Shown here: positions 12,444 to 24,857 of the stretch, piece after piece
Layout of the letters: each line of letters opens with the position of its first letter
Position numbering within the stretch: the first letter of the stretch is position 1
Assembly: GCA_028023455.1 (NCBI GenBank)
Contig: JAQFVV010006341.1
Coordinates: 2,914,001 to 2,978,000 of the forward strand
Origin: Epiperipatus broadwayi
Lineage: Eukaryota > Onychophora > Udeonychophora > Euonychophora > Peripatidae
DNA: 64,000 nt
Direction of reading: 5' to 3'
The notes under the pieces: model-generated
What the model saw: the letters and a program-made list of their open reading frames with translations, nothing else
Told to the model about the DNA's origin: nothing
The model's database searches: none
Made by a program: the position numbers and the translations under genes

Positions 12444-15400
12444 TAATTTGATAAATACTTTATGATTACCACTAGTATAAAGTTCATCATTGTCACTTTA
12501 TTTACCATATAACAAAATGTGTGACTAAAAGCAAAGAATTATTTATTTGATTGATCAATTAGTGTTGATATGAGAAGGAAAACATATGACAATGACTTTA
12601 TGGGAATTTGGCTTGTGAAGTATTATCATTGCATACACTTTAAGTTGCTCCATGAATGGTTAATATATTTTAAAGAACTAATAGAAGAATTTATAGTATT
12701 TAAGATTAATTATTTAATGGTTGTAATTGTAAGATATTTTGGGGAAAATCTGACATATTTGAAAGCTTTTTGTTAATTTTATTTAGTGAGAATTTAGTGT
12801 AATATGGCCTCAAATAATTGAACTTAAAGAAAGTATGATATCATACTTATAGAGGATTTAAGAAAGAGTTGTATCTGCCACTATGATTCTAATTGTGTCA
12901 TTAACCATGGAAACAACTTGTTATTTTTTTCTGTGAAAGATGTAAAGAAAGTGATAATAGTTTGCAGTATACTCAAAAATAAAGAAGTGGTTCTCCATTA
13001 TAGGGCAGGTACGTAATGAGTTACAGATCAGTCAAATTAAGTAATTGATTTATAAATGAAGTAATCTGAAAATAAGAGAAAGAAAATGTTATATGTAATA
13101 GTAGTGCAGTGTATTTGAAATGCACACATTCCGAATACCAACAAACAAAATAATATATAATCAGAATAGCGAATAGTCTGCTACCGTGGCAACACAAATA
13201 TCTATAATTTTGTATGATTCATTTCCCTTGATGCACCTTGGGACTGGCTGCTTCAACGATGGTTTCCATGGGCCTCCCTGTCCAGTTCAGCTGCACACGA
13301 ACACATCTGGCTTCATCGTATAGCATTGTGACTGTCACTTTAAGCTACTTTCAGTTTCCGTCTCTGCAACCATTCTCTTGGTAACTTCACTTGAAATCCG
13401 CTAGAAAATCAACTCTTAGCTGCTCTTCAGACAATTTCCTCTGACTCCAGTTTCCCAAACCCTTTGGGTCTATTCAGCTGCTGCCTGTGAACACATTTTC
13501 ACTGAGATCGCTGTACATTACTAAAGTTAATGCCACTTACATCTCTCTGTAATATGAACTGTAAAAATGAACCAAGCACTTTGTTGTTTGCTTTGCATTT
13601 TTGTCCAAACTGAATAATAATAATCCGACTGATGAATGATCTAGAAAATTGCAGTCCCGACTGAATACCACAATACAGAAAGCGACTTTATATACTTTTT
13701 TCTCCCCTTTTGTTTTAATTTCTTTTCGTTATTTCTAATTTTGATCTTAACTTGAAATCTGTCTTTCAATTAAGTTTACATTTTTTGTTATCTTAATCCT
13801 TGTTCAGATTCATCTAAACAATCTTGATAATATACTTTACAGTTTTTTAATTAATACAATCCAATCAGTAATTAGTCTTATTGAGAAATATTTGCAATCA
13901 ACAAATATTTTTTGGAATTTATCGATCTCATTTAACGTAAATTCTTTAATTAAATTTACCGCTTATCTGTTCGCGATCTAAATATTTTTCTCTAATTTTT
14001 TTTAGTTTTTCTGGAGTATACAAACTTGTATAATATTTTTACAAAAATATGACAAGTAGAAAACAAAAAGAAAGTTTCGAAACAAATTGCCCAAGGTTTA
14101 TTTTAAATAGTATATTGTATAGAAATAAATACGTTTTTATTCTGGTTGTATTAATAAAAAATTAACTCCATAAACAATAAAGGTTATCCATTTCAAAGCC
14201 AACATTAGTTAGTAGGGTTAAATTCTGAAACTACAAGTGAAGCTAAAATTAGTAGAACAGACATCTGAATGTTGATAGCTTTATTAAATTTGCTCTCAGC
14301 TAAAACATTAATCTACCTTCTGATATAAAGCAAATCAATTTATTGTCTGAATCACTTTTTTTTAATGTAATAAATTATCCTCACTTTGATGTTTAGAAAC
14401 CATATCAAATAACTTATCCTGTCACCTTTATTACTAGACAGATTGTAATGAGCCAATAATTAATGGATTGTGTTAATTGTTGCCACTTTATTATTGCTAG
14501 ATTTAATATTTTAATAGAGAATTATGGGAATTGATGAATCAGCTCAGAGGATTGCAACACTACAGTGCACAAAGAAAATGGAAAACCTAATACCATTATA
14601 AATATGTGGAAAAATCATTACGATAAAAGCATTAGTTACCAGAGTTTTTTAAATGACACAAAAATTCTGAGAATCCCCAATAAATCTTTTAAAATAGAGT
14701 ATGGAATATGAGATTGATCAAGAAAGATAGATCATTAGAGAATTTGAAAAGAGGAATTAAAAATTTAAAATGAATATTTTTGGATTAATGAGTGATGGCT
14801 AAAAAGTTTAGAATGAATTGGAATCAACATTTGAGTGTGGTAATGGGAAAAAAATCATAATCTAAATTCATAATGAAGAAATTTAATCTTAATTTAGAAA
14901 TTTATACGATGCTTTGAATTATTCATGTGATTGATTCCTAAGCTATATGAACAAATTGAATAAATATTAACCAATATTCAGAAAGAAAAAAATCTAATGT
15001 TAATGAAATACTGTAGTAGAAGGATTAGGGTCTAGATTAATGGTCATGTATACAATGAGAATATGCTAGAAAGCATTGATTGCTGACAGAAAAAAATATT
15101 TCATAGGAATAAATTAAGAAATAAATTTCTAAGTTACCCAAGATCCAAACGGTAATGTTTAATTTTTTTAATGTATCACTTAAATGTTTTAAAAAAAGTA
15201 TTTAGCCATAACAAAAATTAAAATGTATTTAAAATTACAATGTGAAATATAGAAAATATGTGAATATGAGAGCTAGAGATATGAATAGAAAAACTGTGTA
15301 AAAAAAAAGAAGATATATTGTGCTTTGGCCCAATTAATCAACAATAAAATGATTTAGTATGAGTGTTAGATAGTTATACATCCATACAAGAAGTAAATAT

Positions 15401-15856
15401 ATGTTAAATAAAAGACAAAAAGGAAGGAAAAAGAGAAAACATATTAAATTTAAATAGAGTTGCATTTTATCAGCAGGTTAAAGCAGTCTCATTTAATGTG
15501 GGATAAGTATACCTTAAAACCAATTTCATTTTATATGATAGTTTAAAAATAGAAATTTAGTAGTTTTCTAAGATTGATTGCGAAAAGAATACCAGTGTGT
15601 CAGCATAGTAGCAATACTTAGGAGACCAAAAATTTGATATAACCTCAATACCCAACCACATCTTTGCTGAAGACCATTATAAGGATCAAGGAAAAGTTTT
15701 ACCATGTCAATCTATATTACGTTTTAAGGAAATCTAATAATATATTTGTAATGCATTAAATTGTAAAATAAATTATTATTTATATAGTATATTGCTAAAG
15801 TAATAATATGTAAAATAATTATATTGAATGTTTATTTGGAACTATTTTGCTTTAAT
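12444..15856. other. AT-rich DNA with one GC-richer island, no recognised gene
   Basis: 13180-13570 is clearly less AT-rich than its surroundings and has no terminal repeats I can see. A minus-strand 36-codon frame in it is too short to call. The 68-codon frame at 12570-12776 has no recognisable motif. The remainder shows nothing. Confidence 0.4.
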
Positions 15857-15896
15857 GACCTTTTTATTTTGATGATGACCTTTTTATTTTGATGTG
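15857..15896. repeat. Two tandem copies of a 20-bp unit
   Basis: The unit 'atgacctttttattttgatg' occurs twice back to back, immediately left of the solo LTR. Confidence 0.8.
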
Positions 15897-15897
15897 T

Positions 15898-18640
15898 TGT
15901 AATGGTCAGAATTCGTATATCTCGTTAACCAGTTGCATCTTCCCTCCACTACAGTTGAAGAGCAGCACTACAGGTGGGTTCAGGGCCTGCAATGCCGAGT
16001 TCGAATCTAGTATATTGACTACACAACATATTACAACGGGATAACGTACTTGCCACCACATTAGCAAACATCTTTTAGGCCACGGGGGTCAGGGAAATGC
16101 AAGAGACTCTAACTAATTCTATTACGACTAATATTATTACTAATCTAATGAATTACCTTGTTATATTTAATTTATTTCGACATGAGACACTATGGCTATA
16201 TGGTATTAAGGAAATAGACATGAAGATGTAGATATAATTAAAACTAGATTTAATATTAATATAAATTTATTTACAAGCTAGGAGTTTGATCTTAGTCAAT
16301 ACTCCTAATACGGCATGAGTTTACATTATTAATACATTAAGCATTTGACCTGTCCCTTTGGGTATTTAATGGTAGCAAACCGTTATTTCATTCCCCAGAC
16401 TAAGTACATTAGCTATCGTATAAGGTTAACATTGAATGAGATATACTGCAAATTTACTTATCCCAACAATATATTAATATATAAAGTTTTATATTAATGA
16501 TTAATTCTACAGAGGGCCTGTTATTTGAGGGCAAAGAAGTGGGAGGCTAGGGAAGTGAAATCATAAGCAGAGTAAAGAAATAAATAAAATGGATGAGAGG
16601 TGGTATTGATAGAAATACCATAGAATAATAATGGAGCAAACTTTGAGATGCAAGCCAGGATGGAAATATAAACTCATGGGTGGGCTTTCTGCCGGGAACC
16701 TTATGAGACCAGTCATAAACGCTAGTCCAGGTGTGCTTGAACTTCTGCCACTATCACTACCCAACCACATGGCGGATTCAGCTTTCCATGGGAGCACTTT
16801 GAACTGCACCCTTCCTAATGGAGTAGAACGATACCTTTAAACATAAGTATCCGGTGATTTTCCTGGCTTTAAATAAGAGAAAACTTTGGCATCGCTCAAT
16901 AATAACACCGATCATTTGATAATATAACATTTATATATTTAATTGCTAATAAATGATAACTCACTCCTGAGGCCCACATTTATGAGTGATTAACTTACAA
17001 GCCCTCAAATAACCCAAGATTGGTTTAATTATAAAGTTAAATTAAATGCACACCAATTGAAACTAATAATAAAAGGATAAAGAATATAATTCTAGCAGAT
17101 TTCTATTGTTAAGCTAAGATATCCGCCCGCACAAATATAGTACCCTCACACGCATAGTTATACATGAAAGTCAGATGCGTCTCTAAAGCTACGATGATTC
17201 ATTTAAAATATAAGATGACACTAGAAAGCAAATTAATATAAAATGAGACGCATCTGAGAAATAATTTATAAAATATAAAGATAGATAATTTCCGAGCTAG
17301 CTGATTCATTAATATAAGACGAGTTTACTATAAATATATTATCTAATAACTCCATGCATTTTGGCGAAGGCTAACATTTAATGAAGTTAAGAGGCTAGAT
17401 CGGAAATTATTGAGGCATGAAATTAATTATGTCAATAAATAAATATTAATAGAAATGGATACCCAAAGAAAAAAAAAAGATCGTATAGTAATTAAACATT
17501 TTAAAGGTTACAGATTCTTAAGAATTTTAGTGGTTTTAATAGGATTTACATGAGGAGAAATTATAAACAAAATTATACAAATGAAAGATACTAGTTCTAG
17601 TTTTGAATAAAGAGCATGAAAGTTCTTAGAGATTTTGGGTCCTGGTTACCTTTGATTTAAACAGAACGTGCATGTTTCTGAGTGATCCTCCTGCTTATGA
17701 AGTATGGTGCAGTAGTTTTTTCCTAACAGTTCATTTAGTGGTCATGATTATAAGCAGCAGTTGATTAGGCAGCAGTATACGGATTACAGCAGACAATTTC
17801 AGTTCATTTTAAAAGCAAGTAAGGGATCCAGTGCATCTCCCCTTCTCAGAGGAGAATAGCTCACACCTACTGCTCGGGTATCGCAATGTTATACGTAAAA
17901 AGCATATTTTAATGAAAAAGCAGATGGCGGATCAGAGATTAGACATTAGATATTAGCTTAACCTGACATTGGAAGATTCAGATAGATAGATTCAGCTAGC
18001 ACATTTTACTTTGAACAAGATTTTATATACCTTTTGTTTCCCTTGCTCTTTATCTTTCGGATCCATCTGACATTATGTATTTGTTCGCCTTTCAGGTCTG
18101 CTCAAATATCTGCAGGTAAAATAGTGCATTAAGAGCGCATGTTCAATTTGTCATTTCAAACCGAAAATTTTGGTTTATTTTATTGCGTATTTCACCTATG
18201 ACCTCATTATACTGCAGATGTTTCTTTAAAAATTAATTAAAAGCTTTCAGGAATATTTCTCAGTATTCTATTGTCCCTCCCCACCCACTATGACTTGCAA
18301 TTTAGCAGGGGAATTTCTATTTTTAATACATTTAAACATTTAAAAAGGTTAAAAACAACTTTTAGATTTGTTCTATAACTTTGACCTAAATAATAATTAA
18401 TGCAAAATATTAGATATTCTAACTTTAATAAATTATTTTCAGTGCGTTAATATCTCATATTGGAGTGTGTGTGCATGAGGCATATTTAACAAGCTTTTAT
18501 ATATATAACTAATACTATTATACGCACACAGTTCAATAATGAGAGTTTAAATTTAGGTAGGATGGAGAAGTGGGTAGAAGACGATAGAACAAATATGACT
18601 GAGGTGAAACTAAGATTCGAATTTGAATCTTACAGTTTCA
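15898..18640 (-). mobile_element. Solo LTR-4 (long-LTR family), with 4-bp target duplication
   Basis: On the minus strand the sequence starts TGAAAC at 18640 and ends in ...TACA at 15898, flanked by GTGT on both sides (15894-15897 and 18641-18644). It is a diverged relative of the LTRs at 50034 and 54612. The terminal hairpin is the same in plan (TGAAAC/GTTTCA with TAAGATTC/GAATCTTA). Three GC-richer islands occur in the same order (near 17640-17990, 16630-16850 and 15950-16110). A 'tcagggaaatgcaagagact' stretch near 16092 corresponds to the inverse of the other LTRs' 3' part. There is no internal region or second LTR, so this is a solo LTR left by recombination. The overlapping short frames at 16561-16840 lie in its middle island. 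Confidence 0.75.
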
Positions 18641-18984
18641 GTGTGTGTATATTTTGATTCTTACTTGAAACCATGATTGCAATTGTTTGGGGAATCTGGT
18701 CATAGCATATTCGGAAGTTAATAATGAAATAATTTTTGACCGAAAGAAGAATGGAAAAAGAAAGAAAAGCTATACAATATTAACATAATTGGATTTTCAT
18801 ATCTGCTATTTCATATTCATTCTTAAAAAAAAATTAGAAATTAGTAAAAAAAGAAATTGTAATTTTTTTACATTTTATTTTTGTTTATAGTGTATATACA
18901 GAAAGCACATTGGACCTGTATATATGTGTTATATATCTTGCATTAGAAAATTGGAATGGGAAAATATTAGTATAAGAAACTGTA

Positions 18985-19730
18985 ATAGACATATCATACC
19001 ATTTACTACTTTCTTAAACGCTTTATCAATACTTTTTATTTATATCAAAACTAACAGTTTCGACTGTCCTGCAGTCATCGTCAGAGTTACAATATTCAAA
19101 TATATAATTATATAATTAATACACTTATACACATATTCATATACATAATTAAATACACAAAATAAACAAAAATAAAATATACATCTTCATTTGACCATTA
19201 TAAATAATCATTTCCCGATTTATTACTTTGCTCTTAAATAATTCTATCAATATTTATTTTATATCACTTTATTTTTTTAAAAAAAATATTATTTATTATA
19301 ATTGTAAACTTTAACATTTATTTATTCTTCTATTTAATACATATTATTGTCATTTTACTTATATTATAAATCAACTTCTAACCTTTTCTTATTTTTATTA
19401 AATTTTTTATAATTAGCAATTAATTTTTCCCTCATTACAAATTGCTTTTTTTTTACATTACAAAAATTACCTATCTCGTTACAATCCTATTTCTAAAAAC
19501 CCTACTCACAAAATTTTCAAAATTTGTACACTTGCTTAACACCTCCCTCTATTGTCATTTTCTTCAGCTTTATTCTTTTAACCTTTTTTAAATTCAAACT
19601 ATTATTAATAATAATTGCTTATAAAATTATTGTCCTTACCCCAAAATCCCTATCAGTTTTGATATAAATAAAGAGTATTGATAAAATTTTTAAGAAAGTA
19701 ATAAATGGTATGATATGTTAAAGTAGAAAT
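18985..19730. mobile_element. Inverted-repeat element, possibly Penelope-related
   Basis: Arms of about 63 nt pair 18988-19052 with 19650-19720; both contain 'ataccatttactactttctt' and a 'ttatttatatcaaaact' block in inverse orientation. Between them is 600 bp of very AT-rich DNA with no coding signal. A hammerhead-like motif sits at the inner edge of the left arm. The right part of that arm lies inside the chance 63-codon frame 18924-19115. The Penelope link rests only on the ribozyme-like motif. Confidence 0.45.
19050..19090 (-). ncRNA. Hammerhead-ribozyme-like motif
   Basis: Read on the minus strand, the sequence contains the core CTGACGA, a 5-bp helix GACTG/CAGTC closed by the loop CAGGA, then GAAAC. 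The order CUGANGA - helix II - GAAA is the hammerhead core, and hammerheads are known in the terminal repeats of Penelope-like elements. One extra U before helix II and a poorly paired helix I by eye keep this tentative. Confidence 0.4.
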
Positions 19731-20480
19731 CAATATGTAGAAAGAAGAAGAAGAAAATTATAAACTATAATAGAATAAAAATAAGAAGTTTATTTAGAAG
19801 TTTGATGGAAAAATTAGATGAAATCATTTGTGTTAGATATGAAATTGGATCACTAATGAGAGAAATTGAGAAAAATCTTAATGAAATGATATTGGCAAAA
19901 ACTTCAGAAATAGAACAGATATCAAGAATTAGAAGGTAATGTAAGATGAAGAAAGTAACTGCCAAATATAATACATCTACACGTGATATCATGGAAAATG
20001 TCTAAAAATTTTTGAAACAATATTTTAATACTTTTTCAGATAATAAAAAAGCAAATAATTATATAAATAGGATAACTATAGTTAGTATACAGAAGAGAAT
20101 TAAAACTGATTAAAAGATGAAAGAATAAGATATTTGCCATACAGAATTGTTAGAAGAGGATGTAGTTAAATGAAGCCAGTCTTTTGAAAGGATAAGACAA
20201 AAGTGTGGCTTGAAAACTTTTTTAGTCTATATGGTTAATATTGGGAACTATATTGGATATAAAAACAAATGGAAAAATATTTGTACAATAAAGTTTGTAG
20301 ATAATATTTGTTTTTTGGCAGAATGCAACATGATTTGCGTAAAAAAATAAAGTTTTTAAATAGTATCTTGTTAAATACAATTATAAAATAAAAATAAACT
20401 ATACAAATGAAAAGGAAATAAGTATTCATAATTGGAGAATTCTTAAATAAGATTGAAATTATTATTTTGTAACTTTAGTT
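19731..20480 (+). pseudogene. Possible reverse-transcriptase debris
   Basis: Near 20285-20345 one frame reads 'KFVDNICFLAECN', close to the FADD/FVDD block of LINE reverse transcriptases, within a region full of stops. Upstream (19790-19940) a frame reads 'EIGSLMREIEKNLNEMILA', helical and lysine/glutamate-rich but not diagnostic. No edges can be fixed. The call rests on one short block. Confidence 0.25.
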
Positions 20481-20526
20481 CCGAGACCAAATAAAATTAT
20501 ACAATATTATATGTAGAATGAGTTAC

Positions 20527-20602
20527 AAAACAGGCAAAACTCACAATACGTATGCACAAGCATAAGAGATGGTGATCATGTGATGTTTATTGGCTTAGAA
20601 TG
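20527..20602 (+). repeat. M1-type arm followed by the 'tggtgatcatgtgatg' block
   Basis: 'acaggcaaaactc' (20529-20541) is followed about 30 bases later by 'gcataagagatggtgatcat' and 'gtgatgtttattgg'. On the minus strand, 7381-7436 has the same two blocks in the same order, so this is a dispersed family rather than chance. Confidence 0.5.
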
Positions 20603-21537
20603 AGTTACGTAAAAGAAATATTCCAGAAGAGAAAAAGAGTCATTAACATCTAAAAATATTTCAGTAGAAGTAAGAATAAATTTATAAAAGATTATATCTT
20701 TGGAATAATGCTCTATTAAACAGAACCTGAATATTGAGATAAGCAGTGACGTGGAAATTGGAAATCTTGAATTATGATGTTGGAAATCAATGGAATGAAA
20801 GAATGTTAAATGATGAAAGTGAGTTCAAAAAGAAGTTTCATTAATGATTCAATTAAAAGAAAAGTGTATTAAGTCAGTTAATTATTTTCTTAGAATGTAT
20901 GAAATTACAATTTGAAAGAAAAATAGTATGAATATTAAGATAAGCAATTCCTGGATAAATGGGAAAATGAAAAGCAGGCAATGCACAAAACATTTTTGGT
21001 TTTGAAAAATAATATTTATTATCCTCATTTTTAATATGAGATGAAATTCCTATAATATATCTGTTCCTGAGTCATCTTCATTTAATCCTTTTTTGAATCT
21101 TTACGATAATACTTTTACCTGTGATGTCATTTTTTCATTTAAAACAATAGAGACATTTGATCTGGAAAAATTTTCTTTGTTCAGTTTTTGATTTACTGAC
21201 TCCTTACACCATTTGATAGCCTCCATAATCAAATTCTCTTAACAAGATTTAAATTGACAATGTCTTGAACTTATTTTACAAAAGGGTTATGACTGCTAAT
21301 AGAAAGCTTAAACTCATTAATAAATGATAAACCATCAGAATCTATAAAGCTAAGATCACATACATAAAGGATTTTCACTTGTTTTTATAAAAGCAATAGC
21401 AGGTTTAGTAGTTGTATTAAAACTTTTTCTAATTTATATAAGGTGACATTGAAGATAGACATCTTAATAAAATTATCAGTTTTAATATTTAATAAATAAT
21501 ATTTTTTTTATATTTTCACAAGTCTCATATTTTCTAG
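20603..21537. other. Presumed intron of the POLRMT-like gene, no other feature seen
   Basis: AT-rich sequence that ends in the polypyrimidine tract and AG acceptor of the exon at 21538. No upstream POLRMT exon was recognised here or further left in the window. Confidence 0.4.
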
Positions 21538-21660
21538 TCAGATAGTTGGTGGATGAAAACGGATAAGCCCTGGCAGGTTTTAGCATGCTGTATTGAAATC
21601 ACAGAAGCTTTGAGATGTCCTGATCCAAAGAAATATCTGTCTCATCTCTTAGTAGCTCAG
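21538..21660 (+). CDS. POLRMT: POLRMT-like mitochondrial RNA polymerase, exon before motif A
   Basis: This 123-nt, 41-codon exon is flanked by a pyrimidine-rich tract ending TTTCTAG and by the donor GTAAGT, and it begins and ends in phase 0. Its peptide contains 'WWMKTDKPWQVLACCIE' and ends 'YLSHLLVAQ'. That is the W-W...(D/E)KPWQxLA..E...Y.SHLPVHQ pattern of single-subunit, T7-like mitochondrial RNA polymerases, just before palm motif A. The enzyme transcribes mitochondrial DNA in the matrix; as a nuclear gene it would carry a targeting signal on an exon not in this window. The family P and H of 'SHLPVHQ' are replaced by L and A. It splices in frame to 49231. Recognition is from remembered family motifs, without an alignment. 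Confidence 0.8.
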
Positions 21661-23604
21661 GTAAGTCCATAAGTTATTAATATTTGTTATTTTGGGTTTA
21701 TTATAAATAAAGCAAAATTAGCATTACAAAAAAAAAAAAAAATTATAGAAAAAAATTGTAAAGTTTCAAATTAATAAAATATATGTGTTGAAATTCCAAT
21801 TTATAAAATTTGTTGTCTTAATCAAATGTATGTATAGCTATAGTTTTTCACTACCATACTTTCAGAACCAAATGTTTAATCTCTGCTTTTCTGATGCTAT
21901 TATTTTTTATGATAGTTATTAGTTATTGTTCTTCATCACCATATATTACCATAAGTGAATTTATGGCAGTTTTGTTTTTATGAAGTTTCTAATTTTTAAA
22001 ATATTAATTGTTGTATTTTGCATGGTATTCCAGCTAATTTTTTTTTCCTTAATGAAAATCATTTTCTAAATTATTTTCCCATAATGTTTTCAAGTGCTCC
22101 ATAATTACATGATTCATGTCCCACATTTGACCCTGTTTAATTTATCAATGTGGCCTGCTGTTATAAAAGTTGATATTTTAAAGCTCTTTCTATAAACTAT
22201 AAATTAAAATTAATTTTGTCACATTGAATTACTTACAACAAATAGAATTAATATTAGTAAACTTGTATGTTTGGATTTACATTATTTATAGATGCATATA
22301 ATTTTCAGTTTCCATTCAATGCTTCTTTTTTTTTAATGGTGTTTGTTTATTTTTATGTTGTTTAAAATGTTTGGGTTGATATTGAAAACAGTTTATTAAA
22401 ATATAATTCAAAATAAAATATTTATATATATAAAAGATGATATTGGTGAAATGAAAAAGAAAATTTTGCAGTTTTATTTATAGAAATCATATTTTATGAC
22501 TGTTATTCTAAAGATTATCCATACATATAATTGAAAAAATAATTGTAAAATAGATAAATGCACAGAACTTTTTGTCTTTATGTTGTGATTATATAATGAC
22601 AAAATGACTTTAAACTGAATTTGTTGAATTGACAATGAGAATGTCGTGCTTGGATATTGAGAGAATCAGAGATGAGATGAATGCAGAGGTTGAGTTGTGG
22701 CTTTGGAGATTGCATGGACTGATATAATATCAAGAAATCGTGTCTTAAATAAAGGAGAAAGTAGTTTCATAATGTTGTAATGAAAAAGGATTATTGAGTT
22801 ATTCGATCAAATTTTAGAAACTGTCAACAATAGAGAAAAAGATGATGATTAAGAGCTTTTTGTTTGGATTATTGGCCCAAGAGATTTCTGATTTTAATAA
22901 ATGAAAGTCTAAGTTTCATCTTATTATATTATTTACTTCTAAAATAAAATCTGGACACAGAATAAATGTCTTCCATAATACTCCATAATGAAAGCAGAAG
23001 ACGAGAATGGTAATTGGACATCTATAATAATGTAATGTTCAAAAAATCCACCTTTTAATGTTTTTTTAAATAAAAGTTTGAGCTTTGAGAACTAAATGAA
23101 CATTCAAAATTCTCTATTAAAAAAAGGAACAAAGTCCTATCAGAAAGAGGGAAAAACAATATGATCCTGATACATTGAAGTCAAGCAAACAAAAGTTATT
23201 TTAAGATTGCTTCAATCAGCAGCAAGTTCCTCAACATAAAATATCAGCAGAGAAGATCTCCCATCTTTCTAATGGAGAGCTGTTTGGTGATTCTAGATTA
23301 ATAAAATTAAATAAACATTTACCATAAAACATAGCATCATCATCATGCTGCTGCCTATGATAGATGAACCTGTAGCTTAAGATAAAGTTCACTCATTCAG
23401 CATAAATAAAAAATTATTTGTTTTCAGTATTACCTTGTTATTAGAGCATATAAGTCTCAAACCCAATTTCTATGAAAACCTGTATAAACACAATAGATGG
23501 CATAACTAACATAGTTATTAGCTATTGCACTAATAGATCTTATTTCATACAGTGATTGCATATATATTTAACTCTCTGCCTGAACACAGATAAGATAGTA
23601 TAAT
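21661..23604. other. Intronic AT-rich DNA, no distinct feature
   Basis: No repeat shared with other parts of the window and no coding block was recognised. Poly-A near 21728 and a short LINE-like tryptophan-rich stretch near 22690-22740 are too weak to call. Confidence 0.35.
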
Positions 23605-23859
23605 TGAAATATGTATGCTGTAGTAAATGAAGGAATGTGTGCATATATATTGTGTTTTCCTGAAGGTTTGTGATGATGGTGTTCTAGCTGTATTTTTATA
23701 TTGGACTATTTCCACTATCTAATTTGAGTATTGAATGTCTTTAGAAAAATTTAACTTTATTTAAATATTCCAAGAACATTCAATGATTAGTAATATCACA
23801 TCAAACAGGTTAGTATGTGCACAACATTTTGAGAGGTATTATTCTTCTTCTTCACGTGT

Positions 23860-23965
23860 TGCTGGACTGACCAGTGACAGTACTAGCATGGGATTCGAAC
23901 CTGGGTTTTTAGATTCTTGTGTATTGAATTTTAAGATAACGCTCTAACTAACTGAGCCAACCTGT
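23860..23965 (-). repeat. tRNA-like sequence in the left arm of PLE-1
   Basis: Read on the minus strand, an A-box-like 'tggctcagttagttagagc' is followed, about 40 nt later, by a perfect B-box-type 'ggttcgaatcc'. This is the pattern of an internal RNA polymerase III promoter in a tRNA or tRNA-derived element. The anticodon arm does not fold convincingly, so I call it tRNA-like and not a tRNA gene. Confidence 0.55.
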
Positions 23966-24117
23966 CAAAGGCAACAGCTTGTAGTTTGTTCAGAAACCAG
24001 TGATTTGGAAAAAGAAAAGAACTATATAGAACAAACTTATGAAAAATGGTTATCGATCAGCTATTATTAAGAAAATGTTAAATTGACAACAAACAGAACC
24101 ATCAAGAGAAAAGACAA

Positions 24118-24612
24118 TTATTGATACTGTAGTATACCCATACATTCCAAAAATAGCAGACAAATTAAGGAAAATCTGCAATCAGTATAACATCAGAACA
24201 GCTTTCCAGAGCCGTACTATGCTATGAGGAATTCTATCATCTACAAAGCCGAAACTTGAAATAGTGAAAAGAAAAAACTGCATCTATGAAATACCATGTG
24301 AATGTGGAAGAACATATATTGGTGAGACCAGTCATCCCATTGAAAAGTGCTTGCAAGAACACAAACTGATGATTAGAAGAGAGGAAACAGATGTGTCTTA
24401 AAGCAGTACATGTATGTACCAATGAACATATGTTCAATTGGGAAAATACAAAAATATTGGATAGAGAAGAAAAAGTACAAAGAAGCTACTCACATGACAA
24501 TGGGAAAAATTCCCATAAGCCAACCTAGTGTGACTATACATAATGTATGGAAACCACTAATCAACTTTGCTCTTAGGAAAAAGTGGAGAAATCAGGAGGA
24601 ACCTCATAGATA
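24118..24612 (+). pseudogene. Penelope-like protein, GIY-YIG endonuclease fragment
   Basis: One frame from 24118 to 24401, with a single internal stop near 24225, gives a lysine-rich linker and then 'CIYEIPCECGRTYIGETSH' and 'CLQEHKLMIRRE'. This is the GIY-YIG nuclease core as found at the C-terminus of Penelope-like elements: the IPCxCG block, the YIG block and the downstream EH. After a frame change the tail reads 'HVCTNEHMFNWENTKILDRE', the expected histidine/aspartate-containing end. In the family this nuclease nicks target DNA for target-primed reverse transcription. Stops and the missing RT show it is dead. Confidence 0.7.
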
Positions 24613-24633
24613 AATATATGAAATTACTACAGG

Positions 24634-24735
24634 CTGTTGCCTTTGGCAGGATGGCATAGTTGGTTAGAGCTTTATCTTAAAATTCAATACTCAAGAATCT
24701 AAGGACCCAGGTTTCAATCCCATGTTAGTACTGTC
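24634..24735 (+). repeat. tRNA-like sequence in the right arm of PLE-1
   Basis: This is the inverse partner of the left-arm copy. 'tggcatagttggttagagc' resembles an A box and 'ggtttcaatcc' a slightly decayed B box. The two arms differ at scattered positions, so the inverted arrangement is not recent. Confidence 0.5.
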
Positions 24736-24857
24736 TCTTCTCAAAACATTGTGCATATAGTAACCTGCTTGATGTGCTATTACCAACCATTGAATGTATT
24801 TAGAATATTTAAATAAAGTTAAATTTTTCTAAAGACATTCAATACATGATGGAAATA

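Larger units (their letters stand above)
23651..24857 (+). mobile_element. Penelope-like element with long inverted ends, PLE-1
   Basis: This 1.2-kb insertion into the gypsy-3 5' LTR is flanked by the 14-base duplication 'gtgtgcatatatat' (23637-23650 and 24858-24871). Its ends are long inverted repeats. About 23700-23990 pairs with about 24625-24853, sharing blocks such as 'gtctttagaaaaatttaact', 'attcaatg', 'ctagcatgggattcgaacc' and 'ggcaacagc'. Between the arms is the C-terminal GIY-YIG part of a Penelope-type protein; the reverse transcriptase is missing. Inverted or partial terminal repeats and GIY-YIG endonucleases are known traits of Penelope-like elements. Confidence 0.7.

Noticed and set aside
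13180-13570. GC-richer island that might be an exon or promoter
   Set aside because: No frame longer than about 36 codons, no splice pair and no motif; left undescribed beyond its composition.
16561-16840. Overlapping open frames on both strands, with a seemingly real protein look
   Set aside because: They lie inside the GC-richer middle island of solo LTR-4 and match no known domain; treated as part of the LTR.
24634-24735. A functional tRNA gene
   Set aside because: A- and B-box-like sequences are present, but acceptor and anticodon stems do not pair convincingly and the sequence is part of an inverted transposon arm.
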